Shown here: in pieces, positions 16,423 through 25,673 of the stretch
How the letters are laid out: each line of letters opens with the position of its first letter
How positions within the stretch are numbered: the stretch's first letter is position 1
NCBI RefSeq assembly: GCF_000013645.1
Contig: NC_007953.1
Coordinates: forward strand, 496,001 to 560,000
DNA from: Paraburkholderia xenovorans LB400
Lineage (GTDB): Bacteria; Pseudomonadota; Gammaproteobacteria; Burkholderiales; Burkholderiaceae
Length of the DNA stretch: 64,000 nucleotides
Direction of reading: 5' to 3'
The notes under the pieces: generated by a model
What the model was told of the DNA's origin: nothing
The model's input: only the letters and a program-made list of their open reading frames with translations
Database searches by the model: none
Translations under genes and position numbers: made by a program

Positions 16423-17619
16423 TTGAAAACGAAACTGATGCCTTTAGTGGCGGCGGTATTGACTGCTATCACTGGAACCGCACATGCGCAATCTAGCGTA
16501 ACTTTATATGGTTTGATAGATGAAGGCGTGCTCTATAACACAAATGCCAAGGGAGGGCATCAATATGCTATAACCAATAGCACCGCACAGGGAGATCGAT
16601 GGGGTCTGATTGGAAGAGAAGATTTAGGTGGAGGTCTACAGGCTATATTTCGTCTGGAAAATGGCTTTAACATAGAGACCGGCGCCCTGGAGCAAGGCGG
16701 AGCTGAATTCGGTCGCCAGGCGTACGTGGGTTTCGCGGGAAAATTTGGCCAGGTCACGTTTGGCCGCCATTACGATCCGATTGTCGACTCGGTATCAGGA
16801 TATATATTAGCGGGTAGTACGCATCAGGGTGGTGCCGGGCAAGTTGGCGGAGTGTTTTCCTCCCACCCAGGGGACATGGATAATCTGGACAACAGTTATC
16901 GTGTCAATAACTCAATCAAATACTATAGCCCTGTATTCGATGGCTTCCAGAGCGTTGCCTTATACAGCGTTGGCGGTGTGGCTGGAGATTACTCGAGGAA
17001 TCAGATATGGGCACTAAGTGCATCCTATAATTCGGGATCTTTCAGTGCGGGTGCTGCTTTCGAAAAAATAAACGAACCTAATTTCTCGCTATTTGGAAAC
17101 AATCCCAGTTCGAGTGCAACTGGTAACAATATGGCTGCGACGCCGGTTTATAGCGGTTACGCATCCGCAAAAAGCCAGCAAATTGCAACTGCCGGAGCCT
17201 CTTATGCTGTTGGTGCGTTTTCAATTGCAGCGATTTATTCGAACGTCCGCTTCAGTGATCTTGGATCTGTCGGAGGGGGCGTTCTGAACCCCAACAATTT
17301 GTCTGGTACGGCGGTGTTCAATACGGGCGAACTGAATGTAGGTTATAGAATAACGTCTTCGTGGATGGTCGGACTCGGCTATACCTATACTCAGGGAACA
17401 TCTTTCGATAGCTTGCCTGCCGCAAAATATAAACAAATCAACATCGGCACGGATTACATCCTTTCCAAGCGAACCGACCTCTTTGCTATGTGCAGCTATC
17501 AGCGAGCGAGCGGCTATGACTCCACGCTGAAGCCCGCTGTTGCATCAATTTACACCGCCACCCCATCCGCAAGCAATACGCAACTGGTTGCGACAGTCGG
17601 GATTCGAACGAAATTCTGA
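16423..17619 (+). CDS. Gram-negative trimeric porin (OmpC-like, Burkholderia type)
   Basis: 398 aa from a TTG start, with GGAG about 8 bases upstream. A signal peptide ends at AHAQ, and the mature protein starts SSVTLYGLIDEGVLY, the first beta strand of this family. RWGLIGREDLGGGLQAIFRLE and FGRQAYVGFAGKFGQVTFGR are the classic conserved block. It ends VATVGIRTKF with the terminal Phe. Outer-membrane diffusion channel for small hydrophilic solutes, acting before the ABC importer encoded next. Lower GC than the flanking regions suggests separate origin. It appears complete. Confidence 0.9.
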   Translation: MKTKLMPLVAAVLTAITGTAHAQSSVTLYGLIDEGVLYNTNAKGGHQYAITNSTAQGDRWGLIGREDLGGGLQAIFRLENGFNIETGALEQGGAEFGRQAYVGFAGKFGQVTFGRHYDPIVDSVSGYILAGSTHQGGAGQVGGVFSSHPGDMDNLDNSYRVNNSIKYYSPVFDGFQSVALYSVGGVAGDYSRNQIWALSASYNSGSFSAGAAFEKINEPNFSLFGNNPSSSATGNNMAATPVYSGYASAKSQQIATAGASYAVGAFSIAAIYSNVRFSDLGSVGGGVLNPNNLSGTAVFNTGELNVGYRITSSWMVGLGYTYTQGTSFDSLPAAKYKQINIGTDYILSKRTDLFAMCSYQRASGYDSTLKPAVASIYTATPSASNTQLVATVGIRTKF

Positions 17620-17710
17620 TTCGGCATAGTCGCAATTGTTCTGATTCCGACTATTGCTGGTATTTAACCACATTTATTAAATGCTGGCTGAACTCATTTT
17701 GGTGACGAAA

Positions 17711-18931
17711 ATGGCCTTCCTGAGAAGATTATTTGACTGCCGTATCTCACGACACGTCCTTTCGCTCGGCGTGCTGATTTTAGGGATCGGCACCTTGCTT
17801 GCCCTGCCGGTAATGGCGGTTGAGCCTTTCAAAATTGTGGGAATAGTTGCTTTGAGCGGCACTTATGGGATTTATGGCGACGACATGCGGAAAGGTCTGG
17901 ATCTGGCTGTCGCACAGCGTAAAACCGTTTTAGGAAGACCAATACAAGTCGTCTGGGAAGACACCCAAAGCAAGGCTGACGTTGCGTCGCAGAAGGCTAT
18001 CAAAGCCGCATCTTCAGGCGCTGATCTTATCTTTGGCTCCGTCGCTTCATCTGAAACGCTCGCGCTCGAACAGATCAGTGAATCGCGAAAAATTCCACTA
18101 CTGATCACACAATCATCAGCAGATGCAATCACCGCTAAACCACATCGCTATGTCTTTCGCACGAGGGAAAAGTTTAGCAACGAGGTTTTGATGGTGCAGC
18201 ACTATATAGAAAAAAACAAGTCTGCCTCGGTTTACGCAGTCGTAGCTGACGCATCAGTTTTCCGCGACGGTTGGACGGAGATTCAACACGGCTTGGTCGC
18301 AGATGGTGTGGCATTGAAAGGTGACGACGTCGTGCCGTTTGGAGCAACCGATTATTCGGTTGTAGTCGGTAAAGCGGCCGCCTCTGGCGCAAATACCCTT
18401 GTGCTATTCCTTGCAGGGAGTGATGCCGTCACGTTTATCAAGCAGGCCGCCGCCGTGCGACTGATGGACCACATGCGCGTTGTCGGGCCGACCATTATGG
18501 ACGACAGCATGGCAAAAGCGGCTGGCGATGCAGCGCTTGGAGTGGTTTCAGCAGTGGGCTATCACCACAGCATAGACAATGATGCAAATAGAAAGTTTGT
18601 CAGCGAATATCGAAAATCCTATTCCGGAATTGCGCCCTCGTTTGGTGCCGGGGAGGCCTACGAAGGTATTAATTGGATGCTTGACGTTATCGAAAGGACA
18701 CACTCGAGCGATCCGGCAGTCTGGATCTCGGCTATGGAAAAATCAGCTGACCCAAACAGTATCGAAGGCGCTAAACGCATGAGATGGTGCGACCATCAGG
18801 CAGACAGGGTGAGCTATATGGTTGAAGGCGTGAAGGGATCGGGAGCTCAACCCGAGCTAAAGATTATCGGTGCATGGACGGACGGTGAACTGGGTCAAAA
18901 ACCCTGCCCGGTCGGGCAAGGGCGGCCATGA
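17711..18931 (+). CDS. Branched-chain-type ABC transporter periplasmic binding protein
   Basis: 406 aa from the ATG at 17711 (an earlier in-frame ATG at 17681 has no better ribosome site). The N-terminus is a signal peptide (RRLFD start, long hydrophobic run, cleavage near VMA-VEPF). The Peripla_BP_6 fold follows: FKIVGIVALSGTYGIYGDDM, GLDLAVAQRKTVLGRPIQVV, DTQSKADVASQKAIK and DLIFGSVASSETLAL. It delivers ligand to the permeases encoded next, with which it overlaps by 4 bases. Ligand unknown; the adjoining catabolic cluster suggests an organic acid rather than an amino acid. Confidence 0.88.
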   Translation: MAFLRRLFDCRISRHVLSLGVLILGIGTLLALPVMAVEPFKIVGIVALSGTYGIYGDDMRKGLDLAVAQRKTVLGRPIQVVWEDTQSKADVASQKAIKAASSGADLIFGSVASSETLALEQISESRKIPLLITQSSADAITAKPHRYVFRTREKFSNEVLMVQHYIEKNKSASVYAVVADASVFRDGWTEIQHGLVADGVALKGDDVVPFGATDYSVVVGKAAASGANTLVLFLAGSDAVTFIKQAAAVRLMDHMRVVGPTIMDDSMAKAAGDAALGVVSAVGYHHSIDNDANRKFVSEYRKSYSGIAPSFGAGEAYEGINWMLDVIERTHSSDPAVWISAMEKSADPNSIEGAKRMRWCDHQADRVSYMVEGVKGSGAQPELKIIGAWTDGELGQKPCPVGQGRP

Positions 18932-19788
18932 GCACGATCGTTATCGGTCTGAGCATCGGAATGCTCCTATTTTTGCTTGCTTCCGGGTTGACAGTCATTT
19001 TCGGAACATTGGGTGTAGTGAATTTCGCTCATGGCGCGATGTATTCGTTTGGTGCATACCTGACGTGGCAAGCGATCTCATGGACAAACAGCTTCTGGCT
19101 CGGCCTTGCATTTGCACCGCTTGTTATGGCCGCAGTCGGGTTTGTGTTCGAAATTCTGTGTCTGAGAAAAACTTATTCTCGCGATCATGTTCTGCAATTA
19201 CTTGTGACATTCGGACTCGTTCTTATTTTAGAAGAGGTGGCAAAGGTCATTTGGGGCCTCGATTACAAGAATGTATCGACTCCGGGCATACTGGCGGGAA
19301 CATGGAGCGTGGCAGGTACTGAAGTCGCAATATATCGCCTGTTCGTCATCGCATTTGGGAGTGTCATCTCCTTTGCGTTGTTTGCCGTGATAGATCACAG
19401 CCGTGCGGGAATGATTTTGCGCGCTGCTGAGACACATGCTCCCATGGTTCGATGTATGGGTATCAAGGTCGATTGGGTCCGAACTGCAGTCTTTGCCGTA
19501 GGATCGGGTCTCGCCGCGTTGGGGGGGGCCATTGCGTCGCCTTTACTTCCTGTTCAGCCCGGAGCCGGCTTCACCATCATCATCGATAGCTTCCTCGTGG
19601 TTCTGATCGGAGGCCTGGGTAATATACGTGGAGCCATCTTCAGTGCGCTTGCTATTGGCATGGGAAGGGCCCTGGGTCAAAGGTGGCTGCCGGATTGGGT
19701 AGATATCCTTACTTACGCGATACTTGTCGGCGTACTCATGCTGTCGCCGCAAGGTCTGTTTAGTCGTGGGCCGGGGAGGAAGGGATGA
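18928..19788 (+). CDS. LivH-like ABC permease
   Basis: 286 aa. The ATG overlaps the previous stop (ATGA). Membrane protein with about 8 helices and the BPD_transp_2 family features: TVIFGTLGVVNFAHGAMYSFGAY near the start and GGLGNIRGAIFSALAIG near the end. It forms the heteromeric pore with the next gene product. Four-base overlaps through the whole set indicate translational coupling. Confidence 0.9.
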   Translation: MSTIVIGLSIGMLLFLLASGLTVIFGTLGVVNFAHGAMYSFGAYLTWQAISWTNSFWLGLAFAPLVMAAVGFVFEILCLRKTYSRDHVLQLLVTFGLVLILEEVAKVIWGLDYKNVSTPGILAGTWSVAGTEVAIYRLFVIAFGSVISFALFAVIDHSRAGMILRAAETHAPMVRCMGIKVDWVRTAVFAVGSGLAALGGAIASPLLPVQPGAGFTIIIDSFLVVLIGGLGNIRGAIFSALAIGMGRALGQRWLPDWVDILTYAILVGVLMLSPQGLFSRGPGRKG

Positions 19789-20729
19789 AGATCCGTTACA
19801 CGGGCTTAATTGTTGTCGCCGTCGGGCTGATCGCCATTGGCTTTCAGTATCTGAGAGGTGACGGTGGTGCGGCATTCCTGGTGGGATTAATGTTGGTCTG
19901 GGCGATTGCGGCACTGGGTTATGACCTGGTGTTTGGCCTGAGCGGTTTGCTGTCGTTCGGACATGCTGCATTCCTTGGCTCTGGTGCCTATGCAGTCGCG
20001 ATTCTGACTACCCAATGGATGCTGCCTTTCCCGGTTGCCCTTTTTATTTCCGCAGTCCTGGGAGCCTTGCTTGCGCTCGTCTTTGGTGCTGCGGCGTTGC
20101 GGGCTAGCGGAATTTATTGCGGGTTGCTCACGCTTGCGTTGGCGCAGCTCACAAATATTCTTCTCACCGTGCGGCTTCAGGGATTGACGGGAGGTGACGA
20201 TGGAATTTCCGGCGTGAGCAGGCCGATTAAATACCTGCAATTCCTGACGGACGATCTCAATTATGTCGTGTACGTTGGGTGCATTTTTCTTGGTGCATTG
20301 GCTTTATCTGCCTTGTTACGGCTATCCCCGTTTGGACAGGTTTTGCGAGCGGCAAGTCAGAACGAGGTGAGAGCGGAACAACTCGGGTGGAATGTTCGGC
20401 GATACAGATTGGCGATCTTTGCCGTGTCTGGCGCTTATACGGGGATAGCAGGGGGACTGATCGCCGGTCTGACGCAATTTGCCGGACCTCAACTCATGCA
20501 GTGGAGCAACTCGGGTGACCTCATCATAATGACCCTTTTGGGAGGCCGCGATTCACTCCTGGGTCCGGTAGTAGGTGTAGTTTTGACGATTCTGCTCCGT
20601 GAGGTGGTTGGTTCATACACCGAGCATTGGGCAGGCATCCTGGGCGTCGTTTTCGTTCTCTGTACGCTATATATGCCCGTCGGCGTCATCGGGCTCTGGA
20701 GAAATTTTCGTGGAAAAGGCGCTACATGA
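19785..20729 (+). CDS. LivM-like ABC permease
   Basis: 314 aa; overlaps the LivH-like gene by 4 bases. Family marks are LVFGLSGLLSFGHAAFLGSGAYA, LQGLTGGDDGISGVSRP and TLLGGRDSLLGPVVG (shown in parts). About 9-10 membrane helices. It pairs with the preceding permease; no fused ATPase domain is present, consistent with two separate ATPase genes downstream. Confidence 0.9.
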   Translation: MKIRYTGLIVVAVGLIAIGFQYLRGDGGAAFLVGLMLVWAIAALGYDLVFGLSGLLSFGHAAFLGSGAYAVAILTTQWMLPFPVALFISAVLGALLALVFGAAALRASGIYCGLLTLALAQLTNILLTVRLQGLTGGDDGISGVSRPIKYLQFLTDDLNYVVYVGCIFLGALALSALLRLSPFGQVLRAASQNEVRAEQLGWNVRRYRLAIFAVSGAYTGIAGGLIAGLTQFAGPQLMQWSNSGDLIIMTLLGGRDSLLGPVVGVVLTILLREVVGSYTEHWAGILGVVFVLCTLYMPVGVIGLWRNFRGKGAT

Positions 20730-21520
20730 ACGCTTCACCAGTCAGTCATATCGCAGGTTCGATCGAACCCTCGCCGGTGTTGCTCTGCGAGAATATCAGT
20801 GTCGACTTCGCAGGATTTCAAGCGCTGAGGGAAGTGACCGTATCCGTTCGCAGCGGGCAGACAATAGCGCTCATTGGCCCTAATGGCGCGGGAAAATCTA
20901 CGTTGATGAACGTGATGTCTGGGCTTTTGAGTCCGACGGCCGGGAGTATCCGGTTGCACGACCGCGATGTTACATCGAGTTCTCCAAGCAAGCTGGCTCG
21001 ACTGGGCGTCGCACGAAGTTTTCAGAATATCAGCTTATTTGCGAGCATGACCGTGTACGAGAACCTTCGACTCGCGGTGCAGCGTCAGCTTTTCGATATC
21101 GCACCTTTCTGGAAACCCGTGGCCGGATATCGCCGTTTGAACGAAGCGACTGATCTGGCATTAGAGCGGTCGCATTTGACGACTCATCGTAATCGACTTG
21201 CTGCAGAGCTGTCACATGGTCAGCAGCGCGCTCTGGATCTTGGGATGACGTTGATTGGTGATCCCAAGATCCTTCTGCTCGATGAACCATTGGCGGGCGT
21301 GGGACACGATGACCTCGATTTCTTTCTAACCCTCCTTCGTAAAGTCTGTTCAAACCGAACGGTACTTCTTGTCGAGCACAACATGGATGCTGTAATGGGA
21401 CTGGCTGACGAGGTCGTGGTGCTTGTCGGCGGGCAAGTTCTAACGAAAGGATCACCAGCCGAAATTCGTGCGAACCCGAAAGTACGCGAGTCTTACCTAG
21501 GTTCGGGAGAAGAATCATGA
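20726..21520 (+). CDS. LivG-like ABC ATPase
   Basis: 264 aa from the ATG overlapping the previous TGA; the frame is open further upstream, but that is the LivM coding region. Walker A is IGPNGAGKST, the Q-loop region follows (SFQNISLFASMTVYENL), the signature is LSHGQQRALDLGMTL (H instead of the second G, common in LivG), and Walker B is ILLLDEPLAG. The H-loop is present in VEHNMD. Energises the importer in the cytoplasm. Confidence 0.92.
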   Translation: MNASPVSHIAGSIEPSPVLLCENISVDFAGFQALREVTVSVRSGQTIALIGPNGAGKSTLMNVMSGLLSPTAGSIRLHDRDVTSSSPSKLARLGVARSFQNISLFASMTVYENLRLAVQRQLFDIAPFWKPVAGYRRLNEATDLALERSHLTTHRNRLAAELSHGQQRALDLGMTLIGDPKILLLDEPLAGVGHDDLDFFLTLLRKVCSNRTVLLVEHNMDAVMGLADEVVVLVGGQVLTKGSPAEIRANPKVRESYLGSGEES

Positions 21521-22230
21521 ACCCTGTCATAGCCCTGGACGGTGCTGACGTTTTTTATGGCAGCACGCAGGCTCTCTATGGAGTATCTATTGCTGTGCGG
21601 CCGGGCGAAACTGTGGCCTTGGTCGGGCGTAATGGAGCCGGTAAGTCGACCGCTCTTCGCGCACTGATGGGTTTGCTACCCTGTCGACGTGGACGGCGTT
21701 TGATCGACGGTATGGACGGGTCGTTACTCGGTCCTGAAGCTGTCAATCGACTTGGTGTCGCATACGTTCCCGAAGATCGGCAGGTGTTCTCCAATCTCAC
21801 AGTTGAGGAAAATCTTCGGATTGCCAGTTTCGTGCGGCGCCGATGTGACGCACCTCAATGGAGGCTGGATGAAATCTGGGAGCTTTTTCCCCGTTTATTC
21901 GAGCGGCGCTCGGCACGAGGTCAAACTCTTTCGGGTGGCGAGCAGCAAATGCTTGCGCTCGGACGCGCCTTACTTTGTAATCCTAGAGTGATCCTTTTAG
22001 ACGAGCCGACTGAAGGCTTGGCACCATTGGTTGTTGGATCGTTGGTGACCGCAATGAAAAAGATTGCGGACAGTGGAGTCGCTACCATTCTGGTTGAACA
22101 AAACTTCGTTGTCCCCGGGCATGTTGCCAACCGTTTCCTGATCGTGGATAACGGTGTTGTAAAGTGGGGCGGTGACAGGGTGAGCTTCTTGGCGCAGCGG
22201 GAGAAGCTCGAGAATTTATTGAGTGTCTGA
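21517..22230 (+). CDS. LivF-like ABC ATPase
   Basis: 237 aa, overlapping the LivG-like gene by 4 bases. Walker A is VGRNGAGKST, the Q-loop YVPEDRQVFSNLTVEENL, the signature LSGGEQQMLALGRAL, Walker B VILLDEPTEGLAP, and the H-loop position reads LVEQNF (Q rather than H), typical of LivF. It completes the five-gene importer. No terminator is obvious after it; IS remnants begin about 110 bases downstream. Confidence 0.92.
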   Translation: MNPVIALDGADVFYGSTQALYGVSIAVRPGETVALVGRNGAGKSTALRALMGLLPCRRGRRLIDGMDGSLLGPEAVNRLGVAYVPEDRQVFSNLTVEENLRIASFVRRRCDAPQWRLDEIWELFPRLFERRSARGQTLSGGEQQMLALGRALLCNPRVILLDEPTEGLAPLVVGSLVTAMKKIADSGVATILVEQNFVVPGHVANRFLIVDNGVVKWGGDRVSFLAQREKLENLLSV

Positions 22231-22340
22231 CGGGGGTTCCCTGGGGCAACACAACAATGGACACCGGCCTGGCAACTGACGAAATCGAGCAGTCGCAGTA
22301 TTCGGACAGAGGTGAGTTTCACTGAACAGCGGACACAGTC

Positions 22341-22421
22341 ATGGACAAGGTCAATCTTTATATCAGACTGGACGTGCACAAGGACTCGATTGCAATCGCA
22401 TTCGCCAGGGTGCATTCATGA
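22341..22421 (+). pseudogene. IS110-family transposase N-terminal scrap
   Basis: 27 codons: MDKVNLYIRLDVHKDSIAIA, then a stop. This is the opening of a common IS110-type transposase (DVHKDSIAIA is highly characteristic), truncated almost at once. It is a relic left of the catabolic cluster. Confidence 0.65.
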
Positions 22422-22850
22422 GACGCCCTCTGTTCGTCGGCACGACCCGCTATAGCGTCATTTCGCTAATCGAAGCGCCTTCGAAGCTCGGCGCACCATC
22501 GGAGATCAGCGCTTGCCATGAAGCAGCCTCTGCGGGTATAGGTTAGTCCGGGCACTGCGCGAGCAGGATCATCACCGTGGGGTGGTTGCTCCGTCGGGTC
22601 ACGCGCCGGCTGGCTGACAGAATCAGGGCGAACCGTCGCAATGTACTATTGTACTGCTGCGCCAATTCAGCCAACGTCCGCCCACCCTTGACCGCCGCCA
22701 TAGTCACTTTGCCTTTGAACGCCGCTGCGTGCTTCGGGTTACGCCTATCCATGAGCGTAGCCGTCACCTGTTTGACGCATCCCGGCGCCGGCCCTCACTC
22801 GACGTTGTCCCATCCGCAGATTTTACGCACAGCCGGTTGCAATTCGAGAC
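22422..22850. other. IS debris between the ABC operon and the LysR gene
   Basis: No intact gene. The only recognisable parts are the IS110 scrap just left of this stretch and an IS3-type OrfA fragment within it on the minus strand. Confidence 0.6.
22640..22767 (-). pseudogene. IS3-family OrfA fragment
   Basis: The first 40 or so codons read RRNPKHAAAFKGKVTMAAVK, then GGRTLAELAQQYN, matching the N-terminal HTH of IS3-type OrfA proteins (RRxxxAxFKxKVxxAAxxGxxTLAELAxxY). After that the frame continues to 22543 with unrelated residues. It is a truncated relic. Confidence 0.65.
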
Positions 22851-23813
22851 CTACGGTGCGGCGTCAAGGCCCTCGGTCATCTCAGTGCCGGGCCTGATCA
22901 GACGACCAGAAAGCCACTCTCCCGATGTTACTTTCTGGGCGATCTCCCGGCGCATCAGGTCGAGCACGACCCGAGCCCCGACGGAGAGAGGGCGCACGCT
23001 CGAATAGCAGATGGAAACCTGCCAACTGAGAGTCGGGTTGATGATCGGAAGAGCAACTACATGGCCTGCGCGGATCGATTGCTCCGCCGATCCTGCTGGA
23101 AGGATGGTCGTGCCGTCTCCCACTCTTGCGAGTTCGATCATGAGCGATGTCGAGTCGACTTCCAGGATCTCTACTTTTTTCAAATGAAGGCTGTCGATCA
23201 GTTCGCGGAGAATATGCGGACGGTGTGGCAGGATAAGCGGTGTGTTCTGCAGATCCTGTGCGTTCACAAAGTTCTTTTTACGGGAGGTCTTGGTGGCGGC
23301 AGAAATCGCGACAAGATCTTCCACGAGAACCGGCAGGCTAGTCAGGAGCTTTGGCGTGTTCGAACCGAACAGCACGGCCAGGTCAAGGCTCCCACTTAAA
23401 AGCCATTCATGCAGCAGCGCACTGAAGCCTTCCGCGAAGCGCACGGACAGTCCTGGGTACGACTTCCGTGCAGCGTGTAGTAGCTTCGGAGTTGCGAACC
23501 GTGTCGCAGGCGCTGGCAGTCCCACACTGACCAGACCCATCACAGCCTTGTTTGCTCCAGTCGACCGAAAGTCGTGTCGCAACTGCTCAAATTCGCTGAG
23601 CACGTCCCGGCAGCGAGCGAAGAACGCAACACCTTCGTTCGTCAGTTCTACCCCATGCCCGTGACGAAGGAACAGTTTCAGGCGCAGTTCTTCCTCGAGC
23701 AATCTCATTTGCCGGCTCAAAGCAGGCTGGCTTACATGGAGGAACGCGGCTGCGCGCGTGTAGCTCCGCAATTCGGCGATATAGACGAATGTCCTGATTT
23801 GTCGCAAGTCCAT
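22851..23813 (-). CDS. LysR-family transcriptional regulator
   Basis: 320 aa, full length. N-terminal winged HTH: RQIRTFVYIAELRSYTRAA, FLHVSQPALSRQMRLLEEEL. The substrate-binding domain begins LVSVGLPAPATRFATPKL. The closest general type is the NAC/TcuR-like group with DLRQ start. It is divergent from the catabolic operon starting at 23970 (156-base gap), the usual arrangement for a LysR activator and its target. The gap contains AT-rich sequence with T-N11-A-like positions, but I cannot single out the operator. The coinducer is presumably a pathway intermediate. Confidence 0.9.
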   Translation of the reverse strand: MDLRQIRTFVYIAELRSYTRAAAFLHVSQPALSRQMRLLEEELRLKLFLRHGHGVELTNEGVAFFARCRDVLSEFEQLRHDFRSTGANKAVMGLVSVGLPAPATRFATPKLLHAARKSYPGLSVRFAEGFSALLHEWLLSGSLDLAVLFGSNTPKLLTSLPVLVEDLVAISAATKTSRKKNFVNAQDLQNTPLILPHRPHILRELIDSLHLKKVEILEVDSTSLMIELARVGDGTTILPAGSAEQSIRAGHVVALPIINPTLSWQVSICYSSVRPLSVGARVVLDLMRREIAQKVTSGEWLSGRLIRPGTEMTEGLDAAP

Positions 23814-23969
23814 TGAAGCGCTCCTCTTTCGGGATGCCTATCAGTTTCGGTTATATCACACGTGATCACTTGATATTGGCTCAATGCGGAAGGCGCGCCT
23901 AAAGTAATGCCATGTCACGGTGCATACCTCACCGACGTTGGGCACCAAATACAAAGGAGGCGTCAGGCA

Positions 23970-24881
23970 ATGGCAGTTGAGAAACCTCAGACCGAACTGG
24001 TGGCGCAAGGCCATCACGTCCATAGTCTCTACCTGGGTGACTTTGATCCCCACTTTATCAACCATCCGCATGTAACGGGTCGCAGCATACACACAGAAGG
24101 CTTTAGCGCGGAATTTTTGGACGAGGCGCTCGAACAGGTTCAATACCCGCTGTTCGGAAAATGGGGACTTATTGGGGAGAAGGGCGGCAATGACATCTAC
24201 GCAGATCGCTGCAGTGTCTATATCTTCGGGCAGTACTACGGCCGCGACGGTCTCGATCTCAAGACACGGGGTCTGCTGGTTGTCTCCGCGCTGGGCGTGC
24301 TTATGCGCGAGGGCGTATTGCCGACCTGGACGAACGCCTGTCGCAACCTCGGGTGGACAGAAGATCAGCTGAAGGAGCTCGGCGCGGTCATCTCCCACGT
24401 GGGCGGTTTTCCTGTGTCACGGGGGTCGCTCATGATGATGGATGAAGTCTTTGAAAAGCGTCGCAAGATGACGGGCGAGCAGGTAGCAGAGGTTGGCAGC
24501 GGGGAAACACGCAGGGATTTGTACGTCGCCGCCTGCGAAACGGCTCAGCGTCTCTTCGGTAATCCGGACGGGGACTTCGACGACGTCGCATTGCCCGAGG
24601 GCGACAACTTCCGCAAACAGATGGTGACCTGGGTTTTCGGCTATCTGTTTAACGAGCGAAATCTGATTCCAGAACGCGCGAAGGTTCTGTCGGTGATCGT
24701 CATGAGCACTGTCATTGGCCGGATCCCGATGGCGAAGCGCTGGATGGGCGCTGCGCAGCGCATCGGACTCAAGCGCGTCGAGGTCCAGGAGAGCCTGCTC
24801 ACAGCAGCTTTGTACGGCGGGTGGCCAACTGCGGCCGAGGCGCTTGGCGCGCTCGCCGAAGTTTGGCCCCTTGGCGATTAA
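23970..24881 (+). CDS. Tandem carboxymuconolactone-decarboxylase (CMD)-family protein
   Basis: 303 aa from an ATG with AAAGGAGG upstream; a longer frame starts at 23907 but lacks a ribosome site. Two CMD-type modules are visible: LDLKTRGLLVVSALGVLMRE (about residues 90-110) and RAKVLSVIVMSTVIGRIPMA (about 240-260). Neither has the CxxC of AhpD peroxidases, so decarboxylase- or hydrolase-like or purely structural roles are more likely. First gene of the catabolic operon, followed by two cupins, as often seen for CMD genes. Confidence 0.75.
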   Translation: MAVEKPQTELVAQGHHVHSLYLGDFDPHFINHPHVTGRSIHTEGFSAEFLDEALEQVQYPLFGKWGLIGEKGGNDIYADRCSVYIFGQYYGRDGLDLKTRGLLVVSALGVLMREGVLPTWTNACRNLGWTEDQLKELGAVISHVGGFPVSRGSLMMMDEVFEKRRKMTGEQVAEVGSGETRRDLYVAACETAQRLFGNPDGDFDDVALPEGDNFRKQMVTWVFGYLFNERNLIPERAKVLSVIVMSTVIGRIPMAKRWMGAAQRIGLKRVEVQESLLTAALYGGWPTAAEALGALAEVWPLGD

Positions 24882-24894
24882 GAGGAAAACAGGC

Positions 24895-25296
24895 ATGAAG
24901 CTTCAGACCACAATCCAGCATGAACCCAAAGACGGCAGCGGGTTTGATCGCGGCCTTCGCGAGTTCTTCGAGTACCGCGACACTGGCGTGAACGAGGCGA
25001 CTGGCGGAATGTTCGGCGCGCACGTTATCCGCGCCATTCCCGGCAAGGAGGCCAAGCCGACCTGGCATACCCATACCGTCGGATTTCAGCTGTTCTACGT
25101 CTTGAGAGGCTGGGTCGAGTTCGAATACGAGGACATCGGCGCGGTCATGCTTGAGGCCGGCGGCTCGGCTTTCCAGCCGCCCGGGGTGCGCCACCGGGAA
25201 TTGCGCCATAGCGACGATCTGGAGGTGCTTGAAATTGTGTCGCCTGCCGGCTTCGCGACAAGCGTGGTCGATCTGGAGGAGGCGCGAAAGCCATGA
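24895..25296 (+). CDS. Cupin domain protein
   Basis: 133 aa. Cupin motif 1 (WHTHTVGFQLFYVLRGWVEF) gives the HxH...and downstream residues, and motif 2 is GGSAFQPPGVRHREL. A metal-binding small barrel. Starts 13 bases after the CMD gene and overlaps the next cupin by 4 bases. Small cupins beside CMD genes are common in aromatic and alicyclic pathways, but the reaction is unknown. Confidence 0.78.
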   Translation: MKLQTTIQHEPKDGSGFDRGLREFFEYRDTGVNEATGGMFGAHVIRAIPGKEAKPTWHTHTVGFQLFYVLRGWVEFEYEDIGAVMLEAGGSAFQPPGVRHRELRHSDDLEVLEIVSPAGFATSVVDLEEARKP

Positions 25297-25673
25297 CCAT
25301 GATGTATGACTGGAACCGGCTGCCGCGCGAGGTGGTTCGTCCGGGCGTGGAGCGTTGCGGTTTTCGGGGGGACGACAGCATCCTCGTGATGAACTGGATT
25401 TCGCCGGCCATTGACGTACGCCCTCATCAGCACGAATTCGAGCAACTGGTTGTGTGTGTCCAAGGCAGTTTCAATTACCACGTAGGTGACCGGGTGTTCC
25501 ACATGGCGCCCGGATGCATGCTGCGGGTGCCGCCCCGGACCGTGCATTACATTGAGCCGGTCGGCCATGAAGTAGCTTTGAACCTGGACATCTTTGCGCC
25601 GATGCGCGACGACTACAGGCACCTCGTAGAATACCAGGCGGGTGAATTTCCGGGCAACAGGGGCAACGCGTGA
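25293..25673 (+). CDS. Cupin domain protein
   Basis: 126 aa. Motif 1 is RPHQHEFEQLVVCVQGSFNY (H, H and E ligands) and motif 2 is MAPGCMLRVPPRTVHYIEP (final H ligand). A second, distinct small cupin, coupled by ATGA overlap to the first and by GTGA overlap to the aldolase that follows. Its complete HxH-E-H ligand set suggests a metal-dependent enzyme or sensor. Confidence 0.78.
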   Translation: MTMMYDWNRLPREVVRPGVERCGFRGDDSILVMNWISPAIDVRPHQHEFEQLVVCVQGSFNYHVGDRVFHMAPGCMLRVPPRTVHYIEPVGHEVALNLDIFAPMRDDYRHLVEYQAGEFPGNRGNA

